DNA of 64,000 nucleotides from Candidatus Wallbacteria bacterium (GCA_028687545.1 JAQTZZ010000006.1:86104-150103); one strand, 5' to 3'. Numbered from the stretch's first letter, positions 39,431 through 48,469 are shown. The notes: generated by a model from the sequence alone, not told the origin. Numbers and translations: made by a program.

Positions 39431-41912
39431 ACTGATTAAAAATCTCCGCCAGCGGCAGAAGCTTCTGGCAGGGCTGTCACTTGAGAAAATTGCCGGAGTC
39501 CTGGAAAAACTCTCCGCTCATTTCGCCAAAAAATCAGTGCGGAAAGAGCTTCTGAAAAAACTGCCCGGGATCACAGGATTTTCCGTTGAAATGTGCGAAG
39601 CAGGGCTGCAGGTTCTCTCTGAAATTCTGTCCAGAGAGATGATTTTAGCCCGTGTCAATGGTGAATTCGGCAATCTCCGCCTGCTGGATGAATTCGTCAG
39701 AACAGGAGCCACCGGACTACTGCAAAAAGCCAGGCCGCTGGGAGTGATTCTGCATATCGCGCCTGGCAATGTTTTCCTTGGGATCGCTGACAGTATCGTA
39801 ATGGCTCTGATCACAAAAAACGCTTCGCTGATCAAGCTTTCTTCGCGAGATACTTTTTTTCCCCGCTATTTTGCAGCTGCTTTGAAATCAGTCGACGAAC
39901 AGGGCATAGTCAGCTCCTGCCTGGACTTCTTCGAGTCCAGCCACGACAGTCCGGAACTGGACAGGATCTGCCGGGAGGCTGACGGTATTTTGTTCTGGGG
40001 CGGGGCTGAGGCAATGTCGGTCTATCGCGATAAAGCCGGACTCTCCACCAGGCTGATACTAAATGGGCCGCGTTTTTCACTGGCAGTAGCTGAGGAAGCG
40101 TGTTTCACCGACGAGGACTACAACCTGCTCGGCCGCGATATCGTGATGTGGGAGCAGCAGGCCTGTTCTTCGCCGCAGATCATCTACCTGATTGGAGATG
40201 AAAATAAATTTTCCCGCAAGCTGAACCAGGCGCTGGCAGGGGTCTTGAACAGCTTCCCACCCGGGAAAATACCGTTCGATGAGCGGGTTGAAATCCGCAG
40301 GGAACGCGAGAGAGCCAGAATCGAAGCCCTGGAACGGGGTGACGCACCGCTTTTCCAAAACCGCTCTCCTGACTTTGCCCTGATCAGGCTTTACGAAGAG
40401 GGCGCAAGAATTTCCCCGAACCACCGCAACGTTTTTTTAAAGAAAATCAGAACCCCGGAAGATGTCCTTACTGAAGCCAGTGATTTGAGGCCGTTTCTTC
40501 AGACAATCGGCATCAAGATCAGCAGCCTGAGCAGGAAACTGGCGGATAAGTTACTGGCCACCGGTGCCATGCGCATAGTTCCGCCGGGCAGGATGTGTGA
40601 AGGAGTGCCAGGTGCTCCTCATGATGGACGCTTCCTTCTACACGAACTGATCGATTTCATCAGTTTTGAACAAGGAACCTCGGAGAAGCTTGCGGATATC
40701 CTGGATTTTGCCAGGAAAAATTCTCCATATTATGGAAAAATCATAAAACCCAAAGCAGATCTGACCCGGATTCCTTTTCTGGACCGGGATATAATCCGTT
40801 CTATTTCGCCGCCTGTTTCAGATGAAATTCTGACAGGACCGTTGACAGGAGGATTCTATTTCTGTTCCGGCGGGACATCTGGAAACCCGAAATATTCTTT
40901 CTATTCCAATGACGATTTTTTCGAGTCTACGGAGATTCTGGCAGACATATACAAGCAGGCCGGCATCAATCAGCGGGACATTGTCGCCAACACTTTCATT
41001 GCCGGCAATCTCTGGACTTCTTTTCTGGTTGTCAACAGGGCACTGATGAACATCGGCTGCCTCAATCTTCCGATCGGCGGGAACACCAGAACTGAAGAGA
41101 TAGCGGAACTGGTATCGCGTTTTTCGGCAACAGCCATTGTCGGGCTGCCTTCCGTCATTATCAGCGTGGCCGAGCATTTCCGGAAAAAAAAGCTGAAATC
41201 GAGTGTGCGGAAAGTACTCTACGGCGGCGAACACATGAGTCTGGAAGCCGCTGCCTTTCTGCGCAGGCAGATGGGAGTGACTGAGGTTCGGTCTGCCGGA
41301 TACGCAATCGTGGATTCAGGCCCGATCGGCGTGCAGTGCCGGCACCTTTCCGGTACCCTGCATCACGCCATTTCCAGGTACAACCTGATTGAATTCATCC
41401 GCGACCACAAACCCGTGCCTGACGGTGAAACCGGCGAAATCATTGTCACCAACCTTTCCAGACGGCTGATGCCTGTGATCAGATTCCGGACAGGCGACCT
41501 GGGCAGGAAAGTCCAGCTCGATTGCCCATGCGGGAACCGGGATTTTGTTTTTGAACTGCTCGGCCGCTGCGATGACACTCTGACAATCGGAGGCATGAAT
41601 CTGCTTCTGGACGACATTTCACGTGCTGTCGGCAAGACTGCGGGTTTTTCCCCGATCTTTCAGCTGGTGGCAAGAAAAGACGGCCACAGAGAGCGGCTGA
41701 TCATCAGGATCGAGCGCCGGCCGGATTGCAGGATGGATTTACGGAAGCTCGAGGAAAAGTTTCTGAGCATACTCAAGAGCGAGGCTGAAAACATCTTTTT
41801 TTCCATCAGTCAGGGACTGTTGAACATCGAGATCCGGATTCTGGATCCTGGAGCGATCGAACGGATAGCCAGGACCGGTAAGATCAGAAGAGTGATTGAC
41901 GAGAGAAGATGA
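39423..41912 (+). CDS. LuxC acyl-CoA/acyl reductase fused to an adenylate-forming ligase
   Basis: An 829-residue fusion. Residues about 1-415 match LuxC (aldehyde dehydrogenase-like): AAPGNVFLG-type loop HIAPGNVFLGIADS, ALITKNASLIKLSSRD, and the nucleophile Cys248 in WEQQACSSPQ. Residues about 420-829 form a phenylacetate-CoA ligase-like domain: FARKNSPYYGKI, GFYFCSGGTSGNPKYSFYS, LYGGEHMSLEAAAFL, then RLMPVIRFRTGDLG and GRCDDTLTIGGMNL. Reductase and acid-activating activities are thus in one chain. The start at 39423, after GGGAG, avoids a longer overlap with luxE. The fusion could make a long-chain aldehyde or alcohol. It ends 8 bp before a hairpin-rich repeat. Confidence 0.88.
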   Translation: MPELIKNLRQRQKLLAGLSLEKIAGVLEKLSAHFAKKSVRKELLKKLPGITGFSVEMCEAGLQVLSEILSREMILARVNGEFGNLRLLDEFVRTGATGLLQKARPLGVILHIAPGNVFLGIADSIVMALITKNASLIKLSSRDTFFPRYFAAALKSVDEQGIVSSCLDFFESSHDSPELDRICREADGILFWGGAEAMSVYRDKAGLSTRLILNGPRFSLAVAEEACFTDEDYNLLGRDIVMWEQQACSSPQIIYLIGDENKFSRKLNQALAGVLNSFPPGKIPFDERVEIRRERERARIEALERGDAPLFQNRSPDFALIRLYEEGARISPNHRNVFLKKIRTPEDVLTEASDLRPFLQTIGIKISSLSRKLADKLLATGAMRIVPPGRMCEGVPGAPHDGRFLLHELIDFISFEQGTSEKLADILDFARKNSPYYGKIIKPKADLTRIPFLDRDIIRSISPPVSDEILTGPLTGGFYFCSGGTSGNPKYSFYSNDDFFESTEILADIYKQAGINQRDIVANTFIAGNLWTSFLVVNRALMNIGCLNLPIGGNTRTEEIAELVSRFSATAIVGLPSVIISVAEHFRKKKLKSSVRKVLYGGEHMSLEAAAFLRRQMGVTEVRSAGYAIVDSGPIGVQCRHLSGTLHHAISRYNLIEFIRDHKPVPDGETGEIIVTNLSRRLMPVIRFRTGDLGRKVQLDCPCGNRDFVFELLGRCDDTLTIGGMNLLLDDISRAVGKTAGFSPIFQLVARKDGHRERLIIRIERRPDCRMDLRKLEEKFLSILKSEAENIFFSISQGLLNIEIRILDPGAIERIARTGKIRRVIDERR

Positions 41913-41917
41913 AGGTA

Positions 41918-42155
41918 TAGGCCAAGGGAGGACTTAATCCTCCCTTGGCGAACCCTCCAATCCGGGGGACGATGTCCCCCAGAACCCCCTAGCGGGGAGC
42001 TCCAGAGTTATACTTCTATCACAGACCGTTCTTACCCTCTGTTCAATAACAGAATTGATTATTCTACTAAATTGGTCAGCGCGTCTTTACCCAGGGTTTG
42101 GAGCGACCCTCTCAACCCCTGAAATTGTTTGGGTGCGGTTAAGGAGGGTAAAGAA
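41918..42155 (+). repeat. Structured dispersed repeat, copy A
   Basis: About 235 bp that matches 59071-59310. It opens with the perfect hairpin GCCAAGGGAGGA (41921-41932)/TCCTCCCTTGGC (41938-41949), followed by GGGGGAC-GAT-GTCCCCC and CCCC-TAG-CGGGG hairpins, and a conserved tail (GCGTCTTTACCCAGGG, TGGAGCGACCCTCTCAACCC). No protein is encoded. With the terminator after it, it fills the gap 41913-42338. Confidence 0.75.
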
Positions 42156-42176
42156 AAAGCCGCAGTAGTAACCAGC

Positions 42177-42215
42177 AAAACCCCGGCAAGGTTTCGAAGA
42201 TCTTGCCGGGGTTTT
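42177..42215 (+). terminator. Strong rho-independent terminator
   Basis: AAAACCCCGGCAAG (42177-42190) pairs perfectly over 14 bp with CTTGCCGGGGTTTT (42202-42215), flanked by A-tract and T-tract. It lies between the LuxC-ligase operon and the toxin-antitoxin pair and would act in both directions. Confidence 0.9.
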
Positions 42216-42338
42216 GGAAATGGGATGAAAGGAAAAGCAAGGTGTCCCAGTGTGTCTTCAAGATTTTTCTCTTTGAGCGTGAAAATGCTAAAAATGGTAT
42301 ATTGTTAACAACTTCCGAAGAAATGAGAGGGCTTGGCA

Positions 42339-42563
42339 ATGACAGCTGTAATGCGGAACATCCTGACCAAGGCACTGAACCTTAAACCTGTCCAACGCGC
42401 GGAATTGATCGAAGAACTTCTGCAAAGCTTCGAAAAAAAACAGAATCCGGAAATTGACCGGTTGTGGGCAGATGAAGCCGAATCACGTATTGAGGCTCAC
42501 GATACAGGCAAGATCGGCTCAGATTCCGCGAAGAATGTATTTGGACGGATCAACAGACTGTGA
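42339..42563 (+). CDS. Addiction-module antitoxin (TIGR02574-type)
   Basis: A 74-residue protein with the family layout ILTKALNLKPVQRAELIEELLQSF, then DRLWADEAESRIEAHDTGKI, which resembles short ParE/RelE-partner antitoxins (addiction module component). ATG 42339 follows GAGAGGG. It ends within the start codon of the toxin gene, with a GTGA overlap. TTGAGC and TATATT with 19-bp spacing near 42273 are a weak promoter candidate. Confidence 0.85.
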   Translation: MTAVMRNILTKALNLKPVQRAELIEELLQSFEKKQNPEIDRLWADEAESRIEAHDTGKIGSDSAKNVFGRINRL

Positions 42564-42859
42564 AGGTACACTTTCTTTCCTGCGCAGAGCAAGAATTCGC
42601 CGAAGCGGTTGTTCATTTCAACGAGCAGCGTGCCGGATTGGGTTATGAATTTGCCGTTGAGCTTGGCAACACGATTGACCGCATAGTCTCTTTTCCAGAT
42701 GCCTGGCCGCTTTTTTCCAGACATACAAGGCGATGCCTGACGAATAAATTCCCTTATGCCATTTTGTATCAGATAAAAGAAGATCAGCTGTTGATTATCG
42801 CAGTGATGCATATGAAAAGAGCACCTAGAGTTTGGGAAGATTTGTTGGAGGGCAAGTGA
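42560..42859 (+). CDS. RelE/ParE-family toxin
   Basis: A 99-residue toxin of the ParE/RelE fold: AEQEFAEAVVHFNEQRAGLGYEFAVELG, FPYAILYQIKEDQLLIIAVMHMKRAPRVWEDL, with the usual FPY..Y and final A-H-x-x-R/P-x-W region. It starts with GTG overlapping the antitoxin stop by 4 bp, as in translationally coupled modules. ParE poisons gyrase and RelE cleaves mRNA; the two cannot be told apart here. Confidence 0.88.
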   Translation: MKVHFLSCAEQEFAEAVVHFNEQRAGLGYEFAVELGNTIDRIVSFPDAWPLFSRHTRRCLTNKFPYAILYQIKEDQLLIIAVMHMKRAPRVWEDLLEGK

Positions 42860-43069
42860 TGCAAGAGGATCGAGATGTCAGATATGCACGGCAAGAAAAG
42901 TCAGGTGGTGACCAGGGCGGCACGAACAAGTAAAGGCTAGCAGGCTGCTGGAGGGGAAGGTTTGAAATCAAAGACCTATGGTTGCTTGGATAATCTGTTA
43001 TGAAAAAGATAAAGCCCCATAGTCCTTGACGGAGTTGATTAATCCCGGACCGGCAGAAGGAGAAGATAT

Positions 43070-43801
43070 TTGAGTAAGGCGTCCCCGTATCTTCCAAATT
43101 ATCTTTCAAAAGAAATTGCTGTGCAAACTTGGATGACTCGTAGTTTTGAGTTTTATTTTATAGGTTATGCTTTAGCGGACACTACTGATGTTCATAGCGA
43201 TGTTGGGATAAATCTCGAACCCTTCTTTTGCTCTATGGGTGTTGAATTTTTATGCAAGGCATTTTCCATTGCTGAGGAAAGCGAAAGTTATATACATGAA
43301 AACTTTGAAGAAGCAAAGAAAAGAATAGACAAGATTGCAAAAAAAATTGAACATAAAATAAAAGAGGCAATTAATGAAATTGGTTCGGATAACCCAACAA
43401 GTGGTATTTCACTTCTTTTGAAACGGGAATATAGACCAATTAGGACTTGTAAAGATTCTACAAAAGATATTACTGGAATGGATGTATTAGACTGCTTGGC
43501 GAAAGCATACATTGAATCAAGATTTCCCCAACCTGTTCTACTCTATGAAAAATACCCTACTGGAGATTTTTATTACAGTTCAGTGGGGTCATCTCAAGAT
43601 ATAGTCAAATTTTCTTATGCTTTGGGGCGAGAACTATTGTTTTTGATTAAAGAAAAACATCAGATAATTTTAGATAAAAAAAGAGTCGACTGTAAATTAT
43701 GGAACGATGATTATAGGCAAAATTTTTGGCGAATATTTTTTCCGGATAATACAGAAAAAAATTATTTCATAGTAGAAAAGCCCTATGTCTTGCGAACGTG
43801 A
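43070..43801 (+). CDS. AT-rich gene of unknown function
   Basis: A 243-residue soluble protein starting at TTG 43070 behind AAGGAGAAG. Residues 1-110 are largely helical and aromatic, with charged helices (EEAKKRIDKIAKKIEHKI), loosely reminiscent of HEPN-like helical bundles, but I see no RxxxxH motif. No family recognised. Base composition is clearly more AT-rich than the core genome, so it probably belongs to the transferred block ending near 47760. The upstream 42860-43069 holds no supported gene. Confidence 0.65.
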   Translation: MSKASPYLPNYLSKEIAVQTWMTRSFEFYFIGYALADTTDVHSDVGINLEPFFCSMGVEFLCKAFSIAEESESYIHENFEEAKKRIDKIAKKIEHKIKEAINEIGSDNPTSGISLLLKREYRPIRTCKDSTKDITGMDVLDCLAKAYIESRFPQPVLLYEKYPTGDFYYSSVGSSQDIVKFSYALGRELLFLIKEKHQIILDKKRVDCKLWNDDYRQNFWRIFFPDNTEKNYFIVEKPYVLRT

Positions 43802-43860
43802 TGAACGATGGCATGTAATAATTTTAATTGTAAATTCCAAAATACGCAGATAGGTGAATC

Positions 43861-44610
43861 ATGAAATACTGGTATTATCACGAATCTGGCCAACAAAAGG
43901 GACCTATTGCTGAAGATGAATTTAAAAAACTATTTGTTAATGGTTCTCTAAATGCGAATACACTCGTTTGGTCTGAAGGTCTCAAGGAATGGCAGGAAGC
44001 GCATACGATAGATAACCTTATACCGGTATCTTTTGTTCCACCACCTTTACCAACCACTGTCTCGCAAGAAACACCGACTCTCTGTGTATATGTACCTAGT
44101 GGTCCACAAGTAAGGCCGTTTGTACGTTTCAGTGCGAGATTAATCGATATGATATTATATTCTTTTCTTTCAGGTCTCATTCTTCAAAGATTTTACCCCA
44201 CGCTCCTAAGTATCGATGAGAATCTTCTTGGACTCATTTTGTTATTTTTCTATATCTTCATCGAACCTTGCATGTTGTCATCTATAGGTACAACACCAGG
44301 TAAAGCTCTTTTCAACATTCGCCTTAGAAAGATCGACGGCACTAAATTAAACCTCTTAGAAGCTTTTATGAGGGCATTTAGGGTATGGATTCGAGGGTTA
44401 GGCTTTGGATTTCCACTTATTACATTGTTTACGATAAATCATGCCTATAACAAGCTTACCAAAGAAGGAATCACTTCATGGGACAAGGAAGGTGGGTTCC
44501 ATGTCAGTCATAAGCTTGTTGGAGCAGGCCGCGTCTTAATGGCGATTATTATTTTTTATAGCTATATAATCTTAGTCGATATAGGGAGGTCCATTGTGAA
44601 AATGAAATAG
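43861..44610 (+). CDS. GYF_2 domain plus RDD-family membrane protein
   Basis: A 249-residue protein. Residues 1-55 are a GYF_2 (DUF4339) domain with the pattern KYWYYHESGQQKGPIAEDEF and TLVWSEGLKEWQEA. After a Pro-rich linker comes an RDD-type membrane domain: VRFSARLIDMILYS opens the first helix, GTTPGKALFNIRLR follows, and two or three more helices complete it. This combination is frequent in bacteria; its role is unknown. AT-rich like its neighbours. Confidence 0.85.
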   Translation: MKYWYYHESGQQKGPIAEDEFKKLFVNGSLNANTLVWSEGLKEWQEAHTIDNLIPVSFVPPPLPTTVSQETPTLCVYVPSGPQVRPFVRFSARLIDMILYSFLSGLILQRFYPTLLSIDENLLGLILLFFYIFIEPCMLSSIGTTPGKALFNIRLRKIDGTKLNLLEAFMRAFRVWIRGLGFGFPLITLFTINHAYNKLTKEGITSWDKEGGFHVSHKLVGAGRVLMAIIIFYSYIILVDIGRSIVKMK

Positions 44611-44770
44611 CATAAGTCGTTCAAAAGATAAGTGCTTGACTATGTAGCTAAGTTATGACCTGCTTAATTTAGCGAAATCCAGGTAGATATGAGCCAATTT
44701 AAGAAAAGACTTTATCCTTCATAAAAAATTGGAAGTAATAAGTAAATAAAATGGGTAGGTAATAATAACC

Positions 44771-45376
44771 ATGGACTGGCTTAAACATATAATTTCCGAG
44801 AACTTCGCAGCTATAACTGGTTTACTGGGTGTATATATCGGCGCATGGCTTACAAATCGTCAAAATCGTACACAAAAGAAACTGGATTTTTATGAAAAAC
44901 AACTAAGAGAACTGTATTCTCCCTTGGCAGGGATTAGGAAAGAAATTGGGATTCTTAGTGAATTCCGCGTCGAAGGGGGAAAAGCATCTCAAGAATGGTG
45001 GCAAAAAGTTTGCGATGTTGCCGAAAAGATTGAAGATCCTGATAAAGCTAATGAATATTGTGACAAGGAAGGTGAAAAGATTCCAACTCTAATCGAATAT
45101 GACAATAATCAGTTAACTGAAAAAATAATTCCTTCCTATCGAAAAATGAAAGATACTTTTGAAAATAATTACTGGTTAGCTGAAGAAGAAACAAAAAAAT
45201 ATTTTCCTACTCTAATTAAATTTGTTGAAACTTGGGAGAGATTTTTGTCCAAATCTCATCCGATTGAGGCTTTAAAAAAATATAGTGTTAAAGAAGGGGA
45301 ATTATTGCCTTTTTATGAGCACATAGATGGTATAAATAAATTACTAAAAGAGAAGCTTAAAAATAGTAAAGAATGA
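44771..45376 (+). CDS. Membrane-anchored helical protein of unknown function
   Basis: A 201-residue protein with one N-terminal membrane segment (about residues 14-29, AITGLLGVYIGAWLT) and a charged, helical cytoplasmic or periplasmic body. The opening GLLGVYIGAWLTNRQNR and KLDFYEKQLRELYSPL have the look of the many small membrane proteins with a DUF-type helical body. No family is assigned. It stands alone with gaps of 160 and 116 bp. Confidence 0.65.
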   Translation: MDWLKHIISENFAAITGLLGVYIGAWLTNRQNRTQKKLDFYEKQLRELYSPLAGIRKEIGILSEFRVEGGKASQEWWQKVCDVAEKIEDPDKANEYCDKEGEKIPTLIEYDNNQLTEKIIPSYRKMKDTFENNYWLAEEETKKYFPTLIKFVETWERFLSKSHPIEALKKYSVKEGELLPFYEHIDGINKLLKEKLKNSKE

Positions 45377-45492
45377 GCATTAACAACTCATTCCACTGAT
45401 CTGTATTAGCAGCTTTTCAAGCTGGTAATCCAATCGGTGAAAATTGACGTTAGCGGTTAGAACGCGACCATCAATTTCAGAAAGGCTTTTAA

Positions 45493-46086
45493 ATGGAAAA
45501 TTATCTGCCGTTTACCTGGGATTGGGTTAGGGTCGTATTTGTTTATAGTCTAACAATTTTTGCGGTCTCCAGTGCGATACTTATACCTTCCTTAAAGCTG
45601 TTCAATTTGCCAAGATTGACTAGGCTGCCGTCTTGGTTTCGCTGGGTGATGGTTCTCCCAGCGGCTTTTATTATGGGGCTATTTTCAGAGTTTATCCCAC
45701 GGCTTATTTTTACCATTATCGAGGTAGTCATAAACCATCAACTCACATTCAAGCCTGGCTTTGACTATTTGACATGGCAAGCATATGCTCCGATTTTCTT
45801 TATAATCGGCGGACTGAAAATAGCTCCATCACATAGTTCCCGTGTGTTTGCAGCTCTTGGAGGGCTAAAGATCACTATGGCGATTATCAATATTTACACT
45901 ATTATCAAATTTATTAATGGTGGTGGAGAATGGGACAGACTGGACCCAGTCTGCAACTCTCCTCTTTGGTGGAATGCTCCAGTGTGTATGCTGTGTATTT
46001 TTCTATTAATTGTTTTCGGTGTGTGTTTTGCGGCTAAGTCACTTGGGAGCGTAAACCAGGGTGGAACAAAGAAGTTTGGAGGATAG
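45493..46086 (+). CDS. Polytopic membrane protein of unknown function
   Basis: A 197-residue protein with about five predicted membrane segments (for example VRVVFVYSLTIFAVSSAILIP, MVLPAAFIMGLFSEF and VCMLCIFLLIVFGVCFAAK). It lies 2 bp before the next gene, so the two are probably co-expressed. I recognise no family. Confidence 0.65.
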   Translation: MENYLPFTWDWVRVVFVYSLTIFAVSSAILIPSLKLFNLPRLTRLPSWFRWVMVLPAAFIMGLFSEFIPRLIFTIIEVVINHQLTFKPGFDYLTWQAYAPIFFIIGGLKIAPSHSSRVFAALGGLKITMAIINIYTIIKFINGGGEWDRLDPVCNSPLWWNAPVCMLCIFLLIVFGVCFAAKSLGSVNQGGTKKFGG

Positions 46087-46088
46087 AT

Positions 46089-46796
46089 ATGGGGAAAAAA
46101 ATATTTACTTTTATAATAAGCGCATATTTCTTCTCTTTATTTGTATTCGCACCTTACTACAACTGGGTCTACATTCGAGAAAGTGGTATTATAAAATGGT
46201 TTTTCTTGGGAGAGATAGTTGCTACTGTGAAAGCCTTTGCTTGGCCTTACTTTGTTCTTACAGACAATTCAACAGCGAACCAAAATAATCAAACAGAGCT
46301 CATCAAATTTAATGCAGATGAAGGTGCGAAAATTCAGGACTTCCTTTCCCACACCGATGTGGAGATTTTGTCAGAAGATGCTTTAATTAAATTCCGCAGT
46401 ATCATGCAATCTGCTACTAAAAGATTAGGCCGGTATTTTTCTAAAGTGGAAGCTGCAGACTTTATCGAGGAACTCGAACTGAATGCTAACTATAGAATTG
46501 AATTTGGCGCAATAGTTCTTGCCTCGTGGGATCGCAAGCAGTACTTCACGACCCAACGATTCAATCAGCTATACGAAAAGATGAAGGAGTATTATCCTCA
46601 AGGAATAACGGATGACCTCGCTCTGTTGAAAGCGGCATCAGCCCAACAAGCCTTTATTATTACGGATGTTGATGGCAACAAAATATTCTCTCAACCTTGG
46701 GGAAGAGAGCAGCTTTTACTTGCAAATAAAAAAAGTAAAATTTTAAAGGTTAATACAGATAATCTAGTCCAAATTGTGAGGGAGTTTACTCGATAG
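46089..46796 (+). CDS. Membrane protein with a soluble C-terminal domain, unknown function
   Basis: A 235-residue protein with a short N-terminal hydrophobic helix (about 5-23) and a possible second one (about 39-56), then a soluble domain of about 175 residues rich in helices. It follows the polytopic membrane protein by 2 bp. No family recognised. The gene is AT-rich. Confidence 0.6.
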   Translation: MGKKIFTFIISAYFFSLFVFAPYYNWVYIRESGIIKWFFLGEIVATVKAFAWPYFVLTDNSTANQNNQTELIKFNADEGAKIQDFLSHTDVEILSEDALIKFRSIMQSATKRLGRYFSKVEAADFIEELELNANYRIEFGAIVLASWDRKQYFTTQRFNQLYEKMKEYYPQGITDDLALLKAASAQQAFIITDVDGNKIFSQPWGREQLLLANKKSKILKVNTDNLVQIVREFTR

Positions 46797-46866
46797 GGGC
46801 AGCATCAATGTCAGGCCGACACCTCTATCAAAAGTTTCAGATCAAAGAAGTCAGGGAAAGCAACAG

Positions 46867-47757
46867 ATGGATAGCCGAGACTATAGAGCAACATTAAAAA
46901 AGGATTTCATTGAAAGATGGCCCGCGCTTTATAAAATAATACTTGTAATTTTTAGTTTTTTATTACCAATTCGTTGTAAAGATGACCAACTGATAAGGAG
47001 TTTCAGATCTCTTTTTGTTCTTTTTTTAGTCATGGGAATTGGCTCTACTCTGGGTATTATTTTTTCCCCACTCGGAAAAATTATTGAGCAGAGTAAATTT
47101 CAGTGGATCAACATTGTCTCGGTGATAATTATTTTTATCACATATCTATTCATTGCATCCTGGTTAATTGATGGCTGGCTGCCTTACTTTTTATATGTAC
47201 GTGGCAGACTCGACACTATGATTACTCGTTCTGAAGTATTACGATTAATTTTTCTTTTCGATGGAACACTTACAGATGGTAAAAACCCTGATGGCTCAGT
47301 AAAAAGGATATGGTTTCCCCTTAATTGCCTCAATGATATAGAACCAGAGTTCAGACGAGAATTTTTATTTCGTTTCGCAAATAAGATAGCTTCAGATTAT
47401 GGAATAAAAAAACCTTTTGATATCCCTGAATTTCAAAATCGCACTCAAGAAAATCAGAATAGGAAAGATGAACAATCTTCACAACAGAGGGCAAATGACA
47501 AAAAAGATTCTCAATCGGCCTCACCTCAAAAGCAGGAAATTTATCAATATATAAAAATCTTAGGTTTCTATGAGTTGCCGAATTCATTTGATGACATTAA
47601 AAGTGCCTACCGCCAAAAAATGCAGCAATATCACCCTGATAAGTTTGCCGGCAGGGATAAAAATGAGTTGTATGTTGCCGAGGAAATGGCGAAGAAATTG
47701 AATGCTGCCCATGATTACCTAGAAAAATACTATGCGAAAAGTAGAGAAGGAGTTTGA
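46867..47757 (+). CDS. Membrane protein with a C-terminal J domain
   Basis: A 296-residue protein with two membrane helices (about 47-70 and 80-100) and a C-terminal J domain: YELPNSFDDIKSAYRQKMQQ, then the HPD signature in YHPDKFAGRD, and AEEMAKKLNAAHDYLEKY. J domains stimulate DnaK-type ATPases, so this protein could recruit an Hsp70 to the membrane. It lies last in the AT-rich block. 47758-47961 holds no supported gene. Confidence 0.85.
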   Translation: MDSRDYRATLKKDFIERWPALYKIILVIFSFLLPIRCKDDQLIRSFRSLFVLFLVMGIGSTLGIIFSPLGKIIEQSKFQWINIVSVIIIFITYLFIASWLIDGWLPYFLYVRGRLDTMITRSEVLRLIFLFDGTLTDGKNPDGSVKRIWFPLNCLNDIEPEFRREFLFRFANKIASDYGIKKPFDIPEFQNRTQENQNRKDEQSSQQRANDKKDSQSASPQKQEIYQYIKILGFYELPNSFDDIKSAYRQKMQQYHPDKFAGRDKNELYVAEEMAKKLNAAHDYLEKYYAKSREGV

Positions 47758-47961
47758 TTTTGTGACTTATTGGAAGGATAAGCTGCAAGAACTTGAGGGT
47801 TGAAAGCAAGCCGAACGGGAATTCATGCAAGGACGTCTGGAGGTCACATGATTGGAAAGATCACAGCTTGAAAGATGTTTACTTCCTGGGAGGTTAAAAT
47901 AATTTTAAGAGTAAGGGACTTAAGGGAAGATTCTGTTCAGTGATTCGGAAGTGAAGGAAAA

Positions 47962-48286
47962 ATGACAGCAGCCGCAGTGATGAAAAAGGACAGCTTTCTC
48001 CGTAAGTGCGTTGAAGTGATCCGTACCAGGTTCAAGCCTGAAAAAGTCATCCTTTTCGGTTCAGCCGCTGAGGGCAGAGCCGGCAGGGAAGTAGATTACG
48101 ACATTCTGGTGTTGATGGATACTGACCTGAAAGGATATAAACAGGCCACAGCCATCCGCATGGCCCTCGAATCCGAGTGAAGATCGAGCGGCCTCTCGAC
48201 ATCATCGTGCGCACGCCACAGGAGATCGAGTACAGGCTGAAAGAGTTTTCTTTCTCGGAATCATGGAAGAGGGAGTGGTGCTGTGA
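47962..48286 (+). pseudogene. Decayed MNT-type nucleotidyltransferase
   Basis: The first frame (47962-48180) gives an N-terminal half with the nucleotidyltransferase motif VILFGSAAEGRAGREVDYDILV. After a stop at 48178-48180 the match continues in a second frame (PLDIIVRTPQEIEYRL from 48177), then in a third as IMEEGVVL with a stop at 48284-48286, the usual end of MNT proteins. Two frameshifts break one gene of about 105 codons. The first 72 codons alone might still be translated. Confidence 0.75.
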
Positions 48287-48366
48287 AGAGATTGACCGAA
48301 GAATTTTTGAAAACAGCAACCAAAGTCTGTTTTTTTGTCAGGAACTTGCTCTGCATCAATGACTAA
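48283..48366 (+). pseudogene. Remnant of a HEPN-domain gene
   Basis: A GTG overlapping the MNT stop begins a 27-codon frame, VKRLTEEFLKTATKVCFF, whose opening resembles HEPN proteins that partner MNT proteins in toxin-antitoxin pairs (the usual KRLTEEWLKxAExD). A stop at 48364-48366 truncates it, far short of the normal 100-130 residues. Identification rests on a short motif and its place. Confidence 0.5.
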
Positions 48367-48469
48367 GTTGTCGGATTTTGTGACAAGTGGGAAAGGATTG
48401 ACCCCATCTAATCCTGGATTCCAGTTTTGGCAGTCAAGTATAGGCATTTTCCGCCGATAACAGTCAGGT

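Noticed and set aside
39423..41912. A nonribosomal peptide synthetase or polyketide module
   Set aside because: The adenylation-like part matches phenylacetate-CoA ligase, and there is no carrier-protein motif or condensation domain.
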